Shown here: one piece after another, positions 25,501 through 39,800 of the stretch | Layout of the letters: the number at the start of each line of letters is the position of its first letter | How positions within the stretch are numbered: position 1 is the first letter of the stretch | Assembly (NCBI GenBank): GCA_029204225.1 | Contig: CM055109.1 | Coordinates: 45,942,966 to 46,006,965, forward strand | Length of the DNA: 64,000 bases | Origin: Diphasiastrum complanatum | Lineage: Eukaryota > Streptophyta > Lycopodiopsida > Lycopodiales > Lycopodiaceae | Direction of reading: 5' to 3' | Program-made: the position numbers and the translations under genes | Notes under the pieces: generated by a model | What the model saw: only the letters and a program-made list of their open reading frames with translations | Databases searched by the model: none | What the model was told of the DNA's origin: nothing

Positions 25501-26639
25501 TACCTCGCAGGTACATGACGACGAGATTGATCTTGTTATCCTCGGATGAATCGTGCATGGAAAAATGCGAATTCCATCGATCCAGCCATTGCAAGACCGC
25601 CTCCGGGGTTCTATCCTTCTTTTCCCCAGCAAAAACTTCAGGAGTGAACAAGGGTTGGTGCACCAATTGCCTTAGCTGCGCCAATTCCTTTCGACTGTGT
25701 TTAGATTGCATATCAACAATCTGTTGCTGTAGATTGTTAATTGCTAGCAACAAGGCATCAGGATCTAAAGTAGAGGTAGATGCAGTAACCTCCTTAGGAG
25801 GGGACATAGGCTGTGTGGTAGGAGTAGGCTCCATTTTTACAAGAAGAAGAGAGGTGAATTAAGAAAGAGATGATAGAAGAGAATCAAAAGCTACTCAAGG
25901 AAGGTAGATACAAAACTACTCTTGCTGCAACAAAAATATGACCTAGCAAGTGAGCTGGAGAAGTCCATTTGCACAAAATTTAGACATATGCTAATTAGTG
26001 ACATATCAAAGTGATTGGTGCCTAGAAAGTACCATAAAACATCATATTGAGCTTGTATGCCTCCTTATAGGACGAGCCTTGAAAGAGGAGGAAGTTTGAA
26101 GGATGTTGGAGGAGTATCTCAAGTTGGGGTACGTTCGTCCTAGTTATTCATCCTTCACCTCTCCTATTTTGCTTGTTAAGAGAAAGGATGGTAGTCTTTG
26201 AATGTGCGTTGATTACATGGGATTGAATAAAATTATTGTAAAGCATAGGTATCCAGTGCCCAAGGTTGATGATTTACTAGATGTGTTTTGCATTATCAAT
26301 TTTTGGTGATGCTGTTTGGGCTCACCAACGCTCTAGCCATGTTCATGATGCTCATAAACGATGTCTTGTGTGACTATATGGGCAAATTTGTTGTCAATTT
26401 TATTGGCAATATATTGGTTCTATAGTAAGACGGTAGTTGAGCATGAAGTTCATCTCCATATTGTATTTGGCATGTTACAAGCTTCTATATTGTATGCAAA
26501 TGCTCAGAAGATCGAGTTGTGTATGACTCGTGTCAAGTATTTGGGTCATGTAGTGATAGTTAAGGGTATTTCGGTTGACCCAGCCAAGGTGGTTGTGGTT
26601 AAAGAGTGGCCGAGACTTGCCGATATACGCCATATATAT

Positions 26640-26695
<56 letters not shown>

Positions 26696-29600
26696 ATAAT
26701 CTTTATTAAAGCCCATTATGTAGGAATCTCATCTAGAAATTCACTTCTGAAGAGGTAAGCAAAATGTGGTTGTTGATACATTATTGTGATACGCATCATA
26801 TGAGCTTTACTGTAGTTGACAGTGATCTCATTTGGAAATTCACTTCCGAAGAGGTAAGCAAAATGTGGTTGTTGATAGGTACATGATAAAGCAAAAGTGG
26901 GCTGTTTTTTGTTGCACCAAGAAATCACCCCGGAACCTAGGCTAAAGCAATAGCCTATCGTCGATCTTCGATTGTCTTTACCATGTGCCCAACTTGAATT
27001 TGGATAACCCTCCAATTGAAGATCACCATCATATCAGTATATCAAATCCCATAGGTCAAAGTCCCTCTCACATAATGTAGGATCTGCTTGGTTGCATTCC
27101 AATGTGATTCAGTAGGTTGACTGATGAATTGACTTGCAATTTCAACCACATAAGCAATGTTTGACTTGGTGTTTATAAGGTAAATCAAGCTTCCCACTAA
27201 TTGACAATAGAGTCTCGTTTGCAAATGAAGGATGATCATTCTTTGATGGCTTTTTGCTTGCATCCATTGGTGTGCTAATTGGCTTGCTTTCTTGCATAAT
27301 AAATTTTTTCAATATTTTCTGTGTGTACTGTGCTTGGGAGATAAAAAGACAATGCTTCCCTTTCCAAACCTCAACTCCTAAGCAATAGTGTAGCAAACCC
27401 AAATCTTTCATGTCAAACTCACAAGAAAGGATTTACTTAACACAAGCAATAAGTTTCTTATTGCTTCTTGTGATGACTAAGTCATCTGCATAGAGCAAAA
27501 CAACAACAGAGCCTTCAACGAAACATTGCATGAAACTTATGTATAAGAGATAAAATACTAACTTGTTTTGAAACTATTACTTGAAACTCACAAGGGAGTT
27601 GCTTCTGAAGTAAGTTTGCATAGTTTCTTATCATGGTGGCAAATGATAGGTTCAATGTTGTAGGTGGCAGCTGTAACAAGCTATCTGGGAAGTTCAATTC
27701 GGAAAGCAAGTTGAACTCCAAGAGGGAGATTGGTTCATCAACATATATTTTTGTACGTGGACACAACAAGCATTCTACTTTAAATCAACGTGTGTGGCCT
27801 AACGCACGCAAGATAGTTGACCAAACATAAGAGTCAACTACGTCTATCGCTTTGGTAGAGGCACAATGTCTAGCGTTGCATTGTTTTTGACAGATGTAGC
27901 AGAAGCTAGAAATGACAGGTGCTAATTTGTCTAAGGTAGTGGCTAGTGCAAAAACTTATGGTCATGAGAACCATATCTAGCAGGGATTTAAGACCGGAGA
28001 TTGGGTGTATTTACTAGTCTCTTCCAAGTGGAAATGCTACTAGCAAAAGCTTACATTTTGGTAGTTCTGGTGCGAGGTCAGACGTCTGTATGCTGGAGGG
28101 GCAGGTCTGAAAAATAAATGAAACCCCTGCAATAATTTTTAGACAACATATTTCAGAATGCTTGTGGCAAGGACCAAGGTCCTGCAATGTGGGTGAAACA
28201 GTGGTTTTTTTTTTAAACATGGTGTGCAATACTTGTTTGCAAAATAAAGTTCTACCCTTTTGCCTCAAAAGATTCCAAGTGAAAGTTGTCATGCTGACAT
28301 CATCACTGACTTGCTGCTGCATAAAATTGGGATGTCCAATGAGCTTTGTTTTCCAGACAAGTTCAAGTTGATTTTGACTGTTGTACAATTTTGGGTTTGG
28401 GAGGCCACCAGGCCACAAGGGAGGAGAGAATTTTACTACATTCATAAAGCTTTTACTCTATCGTGTAAGGGGATCTTGTTCATTAGCTAATTAACTCTTC
28501 TCTCAGTAGAAACTATGAAGTAGAGGCATGACATTTTTCTGATTAGGTTAGAAGTTGCATAAGTACACAAATCTTTGTTTTGAAAGAGTATCCAAGCGAA
28601 GGCTGGTTGACCTTCTTTCCTTTGATTTGAGTTTCAATATGGGGTTTTGATAATTTTTTGGGAGAAGAACTAGTGGGAATCAAGCTCAAGAGGACTAAAA
28701 TGATATCTCACACCGCTTAGGTGACGATGATTTGTCTGCACGCAATGCATCTTTTCTGTTATACAGATTGTCCATCATACTGCCAAATTGCATCTATCCA
28801 CTTGACTTCCATCTCTTGCACTGGCCTCTCTGCGTCATGTTCTTCTTCTGATATTTTATCTATGTGTGATACACGTTTGGAAGGTTCTTGCCTGCGTATA
28901 TAAGCTCCACATGACCATGCATCCCTTTCCCTTTTGACCACACTTTCCATCCCATTTGCTACAGTTATGGGCTACAAAGCCAAAGTCAAACTTGAAAAGT
29001 ATTATGGTACTGAGACACACAAAGCTTGAAGATTAGCTCTACAAGCTGGATTATCACTTCAATGTCCCCCCATTGAGGGAATGGAAAAGGTGCATTGTAC
29101 TATTTTCCTATATGGAAGGCCATACATGGACATGTTGGAAAAGCCCACAAGTGGTATGCAACATGTGAAGCCTTTTCAGTTGTTGACCAGAATATGTTCA
29201 GGATTAAAGTTCAATAGGCATGGTTAACCCCAGTTAGCATATGGACTAGTGCCTTTCTTAAAATCCCCTGTCCCTGTCTGTATGAAGAAGAAATATGCAC
29301 TTGCAAGAATGAAGATGAACTCTCACAAGCTAAAAAACTAGGGCTGGTGTTGTGACTCATTATAGGTATGAGTCAGATCAAAGATATACCTTGCCTGCTT
29401 AGTAGAGACACTGAAGCTGCATATGGTCATGCACTCGAATGTGCATTGTGTAGTGTTCCAAGAAGTGCAAGAGGCTTACAAAATGGTTTTTGCTCACTAT
29501 TATGCTACTTTGTCTAATTCCTCAAAGTAGATGAGGCTAGTTCTTTGGTTAGCTTTATTATACATGAACAGAAATGCTTGAAGAATAACTAAAGCAAGTA

Positions 29601-32600
29601 AATTTCGTTTTTTCAATCATCCATCATGAATTATCGTTATGATTTGTTCTTTAAATAGAAAATGCTCAGTATTTGTCACAAAATTGATGTGTAATGGTAC
29701 CCTAAACCATTGGTTTTTCGTGGATGTCGATAAAACATTTCTATTCTATTCATTTTGGCTGTTCTTCTCATAAATACTCAACAAGTGCCAAATTTCCACG
29801 GTCATGTTTTCTAAAGTGCCGGGATACATTTTGAAAAATCAAGATATGGTCATTCTTTAGCTCAATGTTCCTCCCAGACTGCTCTGTCTTTTTTCAATTC
29901 TGCAAAACAAGATGAGATGCAAATCTGTTGATGTTCAAGACCGAAGGAGCAAATAAGCATCTTTGTTTTTCCTTAATTATCTAGTCTAGTGCCCAAGTAA
30001 CAATGAGTTGGACATATGCAACCTGTGAATGAAAGAGTTAATATACTTTTCACATTAGTTTGGTGTTGCTTCTGTATTGCTGCACGATTTATGTGTTTAA
30101 AATTTAAATGTACAAAAAGTGGCAGTGGAAGCATGGTGGCCTCCATAACCAATGCTGGCCTGACCTTTTATAGTAATCTATTGTTCTTTTTGGCAGCATT
30201 GCTTGCTTTTTCCATTTCATTATTGTCATTAATTTAGTTCAAATGTTGTTTTTGGAATTATAATTTGTCGCTAAGGCAGTAGTTCTGATGTGTAGGAACT
30301 TTTGGAAGCTGTTGTACCCTTTGAAGTGGTACTTGATCGTAGACGACGAATGAATCGCTCTGTAAAAAATCGTGTTGGTGAAAAGCAGAAGTCTAAAGTT
30401 GTTCGAGATGCTGAAATTGCACTTGCTGCACTTGGAGCTTGTGAGGAGGCTCTGGGTAAAGAGCTTTTGATAACAGTACCGTGCGTATCTCCTTCCCAGT
30501 TGTTTACTTAACAGTGCGCTGTGCTACTTTCACTCATTAGAAAGGCCTTGAATATCTTCACACTGAAATGGTTTTTTGAGTATAACACCATAGGAACAAA
30601 ATGTAATATTGCTCAAAAACAGATGCAGGAAGATACTTATGGTGAATACTAATATTGCTGTTTTGGCAGCAAGAAAGATGCATAAACCAATTTCGGGGTT
30701 TGTGGTGGTTGAATTTGTTTTTCTGTTTTCTGATGGAACTGTTACTTTGAATCTGACTTTTCTGCAATACTTCAGCTCTCTCAGTGCTGGTTGGTATTAT
30801 GTAGGAGTTTCAGCTCAATCACATGGGTTCATGTTTTTAGGTTGATTCTGCTCCAATGGAGTTTATAAGTTCATGTCTGTAAGCACATAGTGAGAAATTT
30901 CTTTGTCAGACTACCATGGCAATGTTCTTTTCAAGCTGGATCTTGCAATACAGGATAAGACTTTTTTTAGAGATGAAAGTGACTGATGAAAGACCGTCCA
31001 GCCATATACTGATTCGTAATGGCTGAAGAGCAGCATTTTTTCAGTTTTCTATGCCTTGAAGTTGTCAACGAGCTGGTTTTAGAAATCAAATTTCCTACCA
31101 GCATGTCCAATCAAAGTACTGGCTCCCTTGGGCCTCCAGCATTAGGAAGGATTCTGTATTTTGTGTGTAAGCATGAACTCAATGGGTCCATTCAGAATCT
31201 ATGTTGCTGGATCGGCATAGAAACTTTTTAGCTTCTCCAACCCCTGTTCCATGATCCTCTCCTTCAGCCCATGTGCTTCCTGCCCTTCCTTTGAGATTTT
31301 CCACTGCCGGCATCTCGTCCACAGTCAGCTTCCTTCAGCAGGGGCCCCAGTGGTGTATTTTCACAGTCAACTTTCAAATTGATAGTTAGAAATGGAAGAT
31401 GGCTTTATCTGAAAGGTGTTCTCCAGTTTTCCAGCAAAAACATTTAATTTTCTCTCAGAAGCTCCCTTTTCTTTAGAAGCATCCAAAATTCCTTGATTCA
31501 CACTTCAAATGGCATTTACAGGCAAAGTGTTGTTGGTTTCAGTGCTGCACAAGCCTCAATGTCCTTTATGGACAGCCTTCAACGAGAAAAGCTCCTTGAA
31601 CCTTCCATGAACTGCCAAACATAAGAATTGAAAACAAGGAATTTCATGAATGGAGGATGCCCTTTTAGGCTCCTCATGTGTTCAATGGAACCAGATGAAA
31701 AGTTCATATGCATGCATCTACAAGTATTTCAAATTGGTAGATGGCCTTGCCCCTGTTACTTCTTCCAATGCCAAGAATATTTTGCAGCCAACTTGTCACT
31801 AGCTCATTAAGGTGCTGACCCACCCTAAATTGATCTCCCGCCCGTCAGGACTTATTTTACCTTGAATGCAGCATAATAACAACTGGCATCTTAGCCCATC
31901 TTGAGGTGTACTTACTGTTGAAATCAAGGAGCCTTTCAAAGACATGTATCCCCTAAGTCAGTTTGATGGTGGAACCCATGCTGATATAGGGAGTTACCCA
32001 CTAGCTTTCGTAGTTTAAGAGAAAACGTTTTGGATTCGGCAGGACCAGATCCATTAACCAACATCTATCTGACAAGTGTAGTTTCTGAATAAAATTTTGT
32101 CAGGCTCAGGGAATTATTAATATCTGAACTGTCCCAAAGTGAGACCGTGTGATAGTCTAGAGGACAAATAGCGAGGTAAAACTGGAAGACGAGTGGCATC
32201 CTGCTCCAGAAAATGAGTCCGATAGCAGTCAGGCTTAACCCCCAGCTGGTGACGCCAAGTACGGTCAAGATATGCTCTGTATAAAAAACGTCTAATGTAT
32301 TAGTGTGTACCCAAAGGGAGATCAGTGATAGTGATACCAAATGCTTCCATGAGGAAGTGTGATACCTGAGAGAACCATGATAGCCAATATCCATGTGTCC
32401 TCAAATACTGCTATGGTCACAGATAGATGTGATGGGGATAACACCAGGAGGTGGTCTCGATAAATGTTGCTGACGTCGCCAAGGAGGTTGTCTCTGAGTA
32501 GTGGCTTTGTGGACAATATGAGTATGTGTAGTACTCCGTCTCTGGTCTCTATATCGATAAAAGTCATTGTCGTCGCCGTTGTCATCCGATCCTGCGGGAG

Positions 32601-34373
32601 AAAAACGATGTGATCTAGAGCTATGTATTAGGGGGCATAGGTCTTGTCATCGTAAGAACATCTCTCTGATCATTAGTGCGACACATTGTGGATCATCATA
32701 TGATATAAGGGACCGTAGTCTGACCGGAGCATCTCGAAAGAGGCTATGGTATCTCCCTCTAATCTCATAGTAGACTGGACATTTAAATAAAAAATGCTCC
32801 TCGGACTCCACCTCAGACAGTGAACATATTTGGCAGATCTGCACCTCTCGTGGGGTACCATGGAACCCAACCGCAATCTCAAGTTGATGTGATGAGACTC
32901 GTAGCTAACCCAGTGTGAATCTCAGACCGTGGGATAATCCAGAGTCTAAATAGCGTGGTAGAACTGGGGTCCCCATAGCATCCATCTCCAAGAAGTGAGT
33001 CCTGTAATAGTTAGGTTTAAACCCTAACTGGCCCTGCCATGTACGATGAAGATATGCTCTATAGAGGAAACGCCTAATATAATCGTGGGTACTCAATGGA
33101 AGATCCGTAATAGAGATGCCAAAGGTATCCAGTAGACGTGATGCCTATGAGAACCATGATAAGTGATAGTCCAAACTATGAAGTTGTTGAGATGATATGA
33201 GTGCTGCTTGTGTGTATTTTTGTGCATTGGTGGGAAGCAGCCGTATATATGTATTATGTGATGAGACGGAAGATTGCATCAAGCTGTAGGGGTGGAACTG
33301 CAAACTCTGCTAGGATAATCTGGTGTGGGACAGAGGGCTTAGCCCGTATCATCCGTGATAGCATAAGAACCTGTAGACGTGAGATACTGGCCCAATCAAC
33401 TGAGGTGAGCCCTGGACACCATGCCTCTGTAGCATACAATGTTGTGGGGGAGACAAAAGTATCAAAGAGTTGACACTTACTCGGGGCGTCTCGAATAAAT
33501 CTCTGGAAGCAAACTCACTCAAGCTGGACCAAGGAGGCATGTCCCTTCCCAAGTCTGGCTGTAGCTACATGTCTCATACCAAATATAGGACCGGTGAAAA
33601 GAACCCCAAGATAGGTGTAGGATGACGCAATCTCCAATGGTTATCCATCTAGAATAAGCTCCTGTCTCTACATGAAGGCCTTGGATGTGTTGAAGAACAT
33701 ATCTTTGGTCTTCTCAATGTTAACTCTCAAGCCTCATCTGGTGCAGAAATCGTGGAGATTGTCCAGTTGCCTCTGTAAACGCTCCCTAGTTGAGGAAACT
33801 AAAGCTACATCATTTGCACATAGGAGAATGGCAGAGAGAGAGAGAGAGAGAAAATAGAGAATAGAATATATTAATGTCTATAGAGTGCCCTTCGGCACAT
33901 AAGACAAAGAAAAAGTACATCATAAAGGAGCATTGTCCAGGCCAGACTTATTTCTATCAGCTAAAACATAGAATAAAACAGAAATAAACCGGAAATAGAA
34001 CCAAAGCTTACCCTCCAGCTATGGTGAGGGTACAAAAGCAGTAGCTTAACCACCAGCTACGCGGAGGAATAAAACTTACTAACTGAGAGAGAAAAACTGT
34101 ATGATCTGGCGTGAGGTACATGGTGGCCTCAGGTGACGAACACTAGATCTGGATGGTTGAGGAAGACGCTGGAGCTTTGGTCGTCGAGCTGGAATGTCAA
34201 TCTCACTGTCCGAAGTATCCTCCCTAACTCTTTTCTGAAAGAAAAGTGTAATATGTGGCTGGCTGTGGTCAACATCCTGATCATTCGTCTCAAAGAGAAC
34301 ATCTCGCGTAATAGCAAACCAACACATCTCGCATCTGGATAGGCAAAAATTGAACCAAGTGTGAGTGGAATGT

Positions 34374-34447
<74 letters not shown>

Positions 34448-36751
34448 AGAAGAAGAAGAAGAAGAAGAAGAAGAAGAAGCTTAAGCTTTATTAATATCTT
34501 TTCCATGCCAAAAAAGCATACAAGATCGATAAAAGTACATGTCAACTGTGTGGTAACCATGGGAGCGTATATAAACGTCTCCAAGAAAAAAAAAACTATG
34601 CATAAAAGATGAACAACATAACTGTAAACTACAAACTGTCAATAAGTGGGAGCAAATTAGCTGCTAAGAATGAAATCATATCATCTGGCACTGCTGCTGA
34701 AAAAGGATGTGATGTCGAGCTATAGCAAGAGGTTATACGGATCGTCGCTGATGTCGTCTAAAGGGGTGGAAACTGTGTGCTCTCATGATAGGACGGGTAG
34801 TGCAAGTTGCCGCATGATTGTGAATGATGCACTGTCTCTATGAGAGAGTGCTTTATTAATGTCTATTGATGCCAAAAAGCATATAAGACAAAGTAGTACA
34901 TCTCAAGTGTGCAGTAACCAGGGAGCGTAGTAACTCCGCAAAACAGCTAAAGAAATATAATCTAAAATACATAATGTCTATCACTAAAAGAAACTACAAC
35001 AAATGAAAAACATATCCAGGAGATAGAGTTGTATGTGATATCAGTTGAGACTACTGAGATAGAGGTGTATGTGTTATCAGTTGAGACTACTGAGAAGTCT
35101 GTGATATGAGGTCCAGAAGATGATACTGTAGTAGAAGATGGACGTTGATGTCGTCCGTGTCGTCTCTGTGGACGTTGACTCTGACTACGTGAAACCTCTA
35201 AAGGCAAACTCTCCTGGTAACCGTAGGTGCCCGAGCTATGGTAATACCTGAGGTCAAGCACTGTCTCTGATCACGATGAACTAGATCAATATCTATATCA
35301 TCATCTGAATGTGAATCTGCTCAAGGACGGCGACTCCGTAATTTGAGGATGTGTATCACTATCCACTGGAGCCTCTCCGCAGCAAGGACATCTGATATAT
35401 CATACGGGCAACACATCTAGGATCCACATAAGTGACGAGAGAACGTAAAATGGGTTCATCTCTCGAAGGGCAATGATAATGCCCCCAGATCTCATAATAA
35501 AGGAAATGCTCCTCTGACTCAATCTCTCCCAAGGAACACATCTGACATAATCTGTCCTCACATGGAGTACACTGATAACGACCAATCTCAATAGCAAGCT
35601 GGTGGGAAGAAACCCGAAACTGTCCAAGAGTAAACCATAAACAATGTGAGAGTCCATAGTCAAGGTAGTGTGCATGTATAGGAAAACTTGCTCCATCAAA
35701 CTCCAAAAAATATGTCCGATAGAAATCTGGCTTAACGCTCAACTGTCCTTGCCAAGTATGTTGGATATAGGCCCGATAAATAAACCATCTAATGTACTCA
35801 TGAGTGCCTGCTGGGAGATCAAAAACTGAAATGCTCATGAGCTTCTTGGAAAGCTCTTCGACGTTCTTCCACCTGAATAAAGGTACGGTCATCGTCCAAG
35901 TAAATTTTGGTACCCTTGAGTTTGGATTTAAGATGGAGTACTAATCTGCGCTCTTCCAACGATGTGAAAAAAATGACAAGCGTGGCATTATCTTTCTTTG
36001 GACGCCAAACTTTATCGATTCCATTGCTATGATGAGACAACGTAGTGTTCAAGAAATTACTTGCTTCCTATAACGGATTTTGGGTGTCGGGAATGCTACG
36101 GACTTTAACATTATGCGATTTCTGTTCTCTCAATTTTTCTTCCGATAAAGTGGCAGCAATAAAACTTGACATGTGGTTACTTTCATTGCCGTTTTTGAGG
36201 AGTGATGCCCAGGCGTTGGTAGATTCCTTGTGTTGGGTTAGCTTTTGTTGTAATTCCTGGATCTTTGTTGCAGCCCCACCATTAAACGGAGGAATTACAC
36301 TGTATTCTGTAAATGCTGTCCACAACCGACTGTTTTCCTCTTGTGAGTAACTTCCAATCTCAATGATTGGACCTCAACTTTGAGTGCTTTTAGTTCACAG
36401 GCAAGAAAGTTTTCGAAGGCTTTGGTGCTAGAATAGTCCATTGTAGAAAGGAAGGGAGTAAGAGGGGCGGATGGGGTATAAGGATCAGTGATGTCTGAGG
36501 AGGGGTAAACAATAGGAATAGGAACCGGGGTTAGAAGAGGGCACGGGCCCAGCCTGCTGCTGCGCAGCAGGACGAGGGGAGTTGGCGGGAAATGAAGGAG
36601 GGGCGAAGGAGGAGGAAAAGTGGGGGGAGCGTGGGCTCCCCCTTACCTTCTTTGCCACTCCACTCCCCCTTACCTTCTTTTCCATGAAGGGGAAGGGGAA
36701 GGAGATGGAGAGGAGGGGAGGTAGTGTCGTGCCATAGCTGGAGGAGGGTGC

Positions 36752-36814
<63 letters not shown>

Positions 36815-39800
36815 GTTTCAGTTGTTTGCTATGGTTCTCTATTCATTCATTTACGAAGCAACAACTTGCCTTATCATGCCTTTCCCGTTGACACTGTGTA
36901 ATGGACTCATTTTTGTTGATCACATTGAGCTGATTCACATTTTTGTAACAAGCTATGAGATGGGAGCTTACGCTTCATAACCGTTGTCAAGTTTGATGTC
37001 GTTCAGTACAGTTCATATGATTTCATTTCACACAATACAGATTCAATTGAACACCAACATAGAAAATCACTTATTGGCCCAAAACTGGATGACACTGGTC
37101 GTGAAACTCTTGGCAAACTGGATAAATGAACTGCTCTCAAAAAAACCTTTCATTTGATACCCATTTTGGCACCAAATTCTTTTTTTCAATTTTTTTTTTT
37201 GGCGTTGCGGGAAGCCTTAATGGGAAATCCTGGATCGCGTTCCGAATCGTGGGGTGCAACATTGTGTGTAGGTAAGTCAGTTGTGGAGTTAATTGACAAT
37301 TAGTTTAATCAGAAAAGGATAGACCTGTTGGGAGTCGTCTCATGTGGGACAACATTACCCATCCTAGTTCATTACTATGACAAGATTGATAATAAAGAAG
37401 TCTTGCTAAAAAGGGAACTATATATCATCCATGATTTCCCTGACCCGAAAAATGAGCCCCGAAGTCTCACATGCTTGTTCTTCCCCAACAACTTTTTTAT
37501 CCTCAAGGATGTTTCCTTTTTCAATGGTTGCCCTCAGATACTTGATTTGATTACTCAAAACCTTGGTTATATTAAATCTGTGTTGCAGCGGATTGCGATC
37601 CGGAAGGATCTCGATCCGGATCGAGCGTTCCGGGACCAGAAACGCTGTCCCGGAATGCGAATAAAATTTCAAATTTTTTTATGTGGGCTTCAGTATGCTT
37701 TCGATGCTTTGCTTTGCACATGATTTCATTTCACACAATACTGTAGAAAATGATATAATAGTGAAAAATAACTTGATGGTAGAAAATCACTCAATGCTTC
37801 GAAAATAGACGACAATGGTCTTGAAATTGATGGCAAACTTGATAAATGAACTGCTCTTGAAAAAACCTTCCATTTGATACCCATATTGGCATTAAAAAAA
37901 TTTCAAAAAAAAAAAAAAGTGTTCCGGGAAACCCTAATGGGAAATCCCGGAACGTGATCTGGAATGCGATCCGGATCGCGTTCCGGATCGTGGCCTGCAA
38001 CTTTGTATTAAATTAAACGCGATCCGGATCGTGGCCTGCAACTTTGTATTAAATTAAACCTTCAAGCTGTTTTGAGAAAATTTTGAGTCCTTGAGACTCC
38101 AGAGGCATACTATCATTCAACAATAGTCTCCAATGAGAGTTTTTTTCCATGCATATTGAAAAGTTTTCCGACATGCAATGATGCTTGCAACACTTTGAAT
38201 CTATATTAAACGATTAGAATCTAAACAAGAAAGAGAGAGGAACTTTTATGAGAGAAACATTCCACTTATTCTAATTTGCTCAGTTATGGTTCATATTCAG
38301 TGGACGAAGACAAATCTAGGGGTGTTGATACACATTTATAAGGGAAGTGCTGTATAGCCACTTGTTTCATACCATGTAGGATATCTGTTAAACTTTACTT
38401 TCAATAGGAGTTCTTTTTCGTGCCAGAAGCGCAATTTGACTGAAGGGCATCCACCATCTGTGAAAGCACTTATACACTAAGCAGCTGTTTTTATCACATT
38501 TAAAGTCTTTTCAATTATGTTTCCATTGCTGGATTCTGCTTTCCAAGTCCCATGCAGCAATTTAACCATTCTGGAATGAAGTTGACAACCTTAGTATGGT
38601 TAAACATTTAATGGACCATCAGTTTTAGCTATGATCAGTTTTTACAGAAATTCAGTCAACTGTTTGTGATTTCTGCAGTAGCTTAGCACATTTCCAGATG
38701 ACATTTATCAATTTGAAAAGCTTATTTAGTTGAATCTGCATTTCCTTATGCCCCAAATTTACGTTTGCAGATATATTCCTGGAATGGAAATAACTCTCTC
38801 AGGACGACTTAAAAGTCTGCATAGCACATATTCAAAAGTAAGCATTTGAGCTCTTAGAGTTAATATTATCTGATGCTTGATTCCGAGTTAAGATCGAATG
38901 AACACACAAATATAAAATGGACTTGCAATCTCAAGTACATTCTCAACAGTAGAGTGCAATAGAGCTAGTTATGTGCAACATTTGCATTAGTCAAGAATGG
39001 TTCACGGGAAAGAACTGGTTTTAGATTTTGCCAGCCTTCAACCACATTTTCTTAGTACCTGATGGCCAGTCCCGCGAATCATTGTTGCTTGTACCTAAAC
39101 AGTGAAGGGTAAAGCCAAGTTAGTCTTCACTATTCACAAAAATTGGAATTTAGAATCACAAGTGCACATGACAATGTTGAATGGACACTGGAATTTGAAT
39201 TCGAAACACATAATTAAATTCAAACTTGTTAGTATCTACTTCACAAACAATACAAAAGATTCCCTGTTCCAACTTTGACTTAGCAATCATAAGCAATGAA
39301 TATTGTAATTTATGATTGATCCATGTGGCCACTGGCATGATACATCATCATCATTCGGACTTCAAAGATGAATAGTGAAGTTTCACGTGACCAAACATCC
39401 ATCACACATCAACGATCAATAAGTAATTGTCGCGAAAGCGAGAGTGTTTCGTTTTCTTCTTCTCTCTCTTCTCATTCGCGAATCATTTTGTGTCTTTGAA
39501 TTTTCCTTTGCGCGGAAGTGGTTTTCAGGATCCCAGACACGCGGCTACACATCATAGAACACATTCTATTCTAGCAATCAAGACAAATGATAGCACAAGA
39601 TAGGGAGATGCACGAAAAATAGATCGACTGTGTCTTGCTCGTTGGCGGAATGACACTCTGCTCTTTTGCTATGTTCAGCTCGTTGGCAGAATTTCATGCA
39701 CAACTATAGTTTCTAGTATTTTTTTTGCTCTACTCGCTACCTCTCTCTCTCTCTGTGTCTCTTACATATCTCTGTATTTTGTGATCCAGAGAGGATCATT

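Larger units (their letters stand above)
23233..25860 (-). mobile_element. Gypsy retrotransposon lacking reverse transcriptase
   Basis: On the minus strand the order is gag, zinc knuckle, protease, RNase H, zinc-binding integrase N-terminus, integrase core. The order places it in Ty3/Gypsy. The whole RT domain is missing at ~24590. The right end of the integrase is cut near 23233. No LTR was recognised on either side. It lies in RSH intron 8, antisense to the gene. Confidence 0.9.
34843..36751 (-). mobile_element. LINE fragment A: internally deleted element, ORF1 joined to ORF2 end
   Basis: Begins on its 5' side next to (GA)n at 36753, with a C/T-rich leader (36450-36750), an ORF1 (36441 down to ~35860), then directly the ORF2 C-terminal region (35850-35359), an acidic tail and a 3' UTR ending at ctttattaatgtctattgat beside a short GAGAGAG (34843-34850). 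The endonuclease and RT are missing. The element is nearly complete at both ends but ~1.9 kb long. Confidence 0.8.

Noticed and set aside
26475-26699. ORFs with Cys-Val or His-Thr repeats
   Set aside because: They are translations of the (CA)n microsatellite.
34361-34612. ORF with Arg-Glu and poly-Arg repeats
   Set aside because: It is a translation of the (GA)n(AAG)n tail of a LINE fragment.
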